A DNA stretch of 13,884 bases from Streptosporangiaceae bacterium (GTDB lineage Bacteria; Actinomycetota; Actinomycetes; Streptosporangiales; Streptosporangiaceae). The stretch is taken from contig JASHOI010000524.1 of NCBI GenBank assembly GCA_030041195.1, forward strand, positions 1 to 13,884. Direction: 5' to 3'. The position numbers and the translations under genes were made by a program. Positions 13,254 to 13,884 of the stretch are shown piece by piece (positions within the stretch are counted from its first letter, which is position 1; the number at the start of each line of letters is the position of its first letter). The notes beneath the pieces are model-generated. The model made no database searches. It saw only the letters and a program-made list of their open reading frames with translations, and had not been told where the DNA came from.

Positions 13254-13884
13254 CTACCCGCCGCGCCGTGCGGACATGCTCAGCGCGGCGCCAGCGGCGC
13301 ACAGGGCGGCGGTCCATACCAGCGTGGCGCCGGTGCCGTAGCTGTCGGCCAGCACCCCGGCCAGGTACGGGCCGGCCATCTGGCCGACCGCGAACACCAC
13401 GGTGAACGCCGCCAGCGCCGCGGTCCAGCGCTGGTGCGGAACCGCGGCGTGGACGAGCCTGGTGATGACGGCGGGGACCATGAGGAACGTGGCCCCATAG
13501 CCGATGGCCGACACCAGGACCACCGCGGGCGCTGCGCTGATGATGGCGACCGCGGCGGCCGCTGACAGTGCCGCCAGCGCCGCGGTCAGGGCCCGGGCAC
13601 CCGGCCAGGTGCTGACCGGCCGGCTCCACAGCGCGGGCGCCGCGACCGCGGCGACGCCGAGACCGGCCCAGGTGACGGCCACCTGAACGACGCCCGCGTG
13701 GTGGGCGGTCAGGTAGGCCGACAGGAACGTGATGTAGGCGATGTACCCGGCAGCGAACAACAGGTACGCCGCCGCCACCCGCCACATCCGCACCACCGGA
13801 CGCCAGTCCAGCAGCGGTACCGCGGTGACCGGGGAGGCGGCGCCGCCGACCGCGTCCGCGCTCGCTGCGGCGTCCGCGCCGCCT
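13254..13884 (-). CDS. MFS transporter, YbfB/YjiJ-like, C-terminal part (cut by right edge)
   Basis: The frame is open through the right edge, so about 209 C-terminal residues are seen and the start lies outside. A hydrophilic loop (PLLDWRPVVRMWR) leads into WRVAAAYLLFAAGYIAYITF, which resembles the seventh helix of YbfB/YjiJ-type major facilitator proteins. About five further hydrophobic segments follow, ending in SMSARRGG. This fits the C-terminal six-helix half. The substrate is unknown. A GTG at 13796 is inside the loop and not the true start. The stop is 50 bases upstream of the ligase start. Confidence 0.78.
   Translation of the reverse strand, partial: GGADAAASADAVGGAASPVTAVPLLDWRPVVRMWRVAAAYLLFAAGYIAYITFLSAYLTAHHAGVVQVAVTWAGLGVAAVAAPALWSRPVSTWPGARALTAALAALSAAAAVAIISAAPAVVLVSAIGYGATFLMVPAVITRLVHAAVPHQRWTAALAAFTVVFAVGQMAGPYLAGVLADSYGTGATLVWTAALCAAGAALSMSARRGG

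Noticed and set aside
1..13884. Mobile element, CRISPR or phage-defence system
   Set aside because: No transposase, integrase, regular repeat array, direct-repeat att pair or known defence gene was seen on either strand.

Overview
The window is high-GC (roughly 70% by eye) DNA with strongly GC-biased third codon positions, frequent GTG starts and several GTGA stop/start overlaps. It encodes a SARP-type regulator, a CsbD-like stress protein, a DinB2-like polymerase and a split LigD-type end-joining pair. Together these point to an actinobacterial chromosome. The genus cannot be fixed from this sequence. I see no rRNA, tRNA, CRISPR array, insertion sequence or phage gene. The longest gap between genes is about 240 bases.

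Left block, minus strand (1-4846). Reading in the direction of transcription: an adenosine/adenine deaminase-family gene overlaps (GTGA) a Y-family polymerase of the DinB2 type. A perfect 13-bp inverted repeat follows. Next come a molybdopterin oxidoreductase of the biotin/TMAO/DMSO sulfoxide reductase family and the first 65 codons of a SARP/BTAD regulator, which runs off the left edge. The polymerase has isoleucine where almost all DinB enzymes have the Phe/Tyr steric gate. The deaminase lacks the usual HAGE glutamate.

Middle block, plus strand (4955-10828). An unrecognised 304-aa protein starts divergently from the deaminase gene. A VOC/glyoxalase-fold protein follows. Then comes a HAD beta-phosphoglucomutase-like gene overlapping (GTGA) a GH65 disaccharide phosphorylase, together a phosphorolytic disaccharide module. 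A DMT-type membrane protein with a disordered tail ends the block. A strong hairpin at 10861-10890 separates it from the convergent genes to its right.

Right block, minus strand (10910-13884). In transcription order: the C-terminal half of an MFS transporter (YbfB/YjiJ-like, cut by the right edge), an ATP-dependent DNA ligase overlapping (GTGA) a LigD-type primase-polymerase, then a 57-aa CsbD-like protein. The csbD upstream region holds a six-run G tract (potential G-quadruplex) and a widely spaced perfect 12-bp inverted repeat.

The main biological theme is inference: two polymerases expected to accept ribonucleotides (DinB2-like and LigD-Pol-like) lie about 8 kb apart. One of them is translationally coupled to a purine deaminase with an altered active site.
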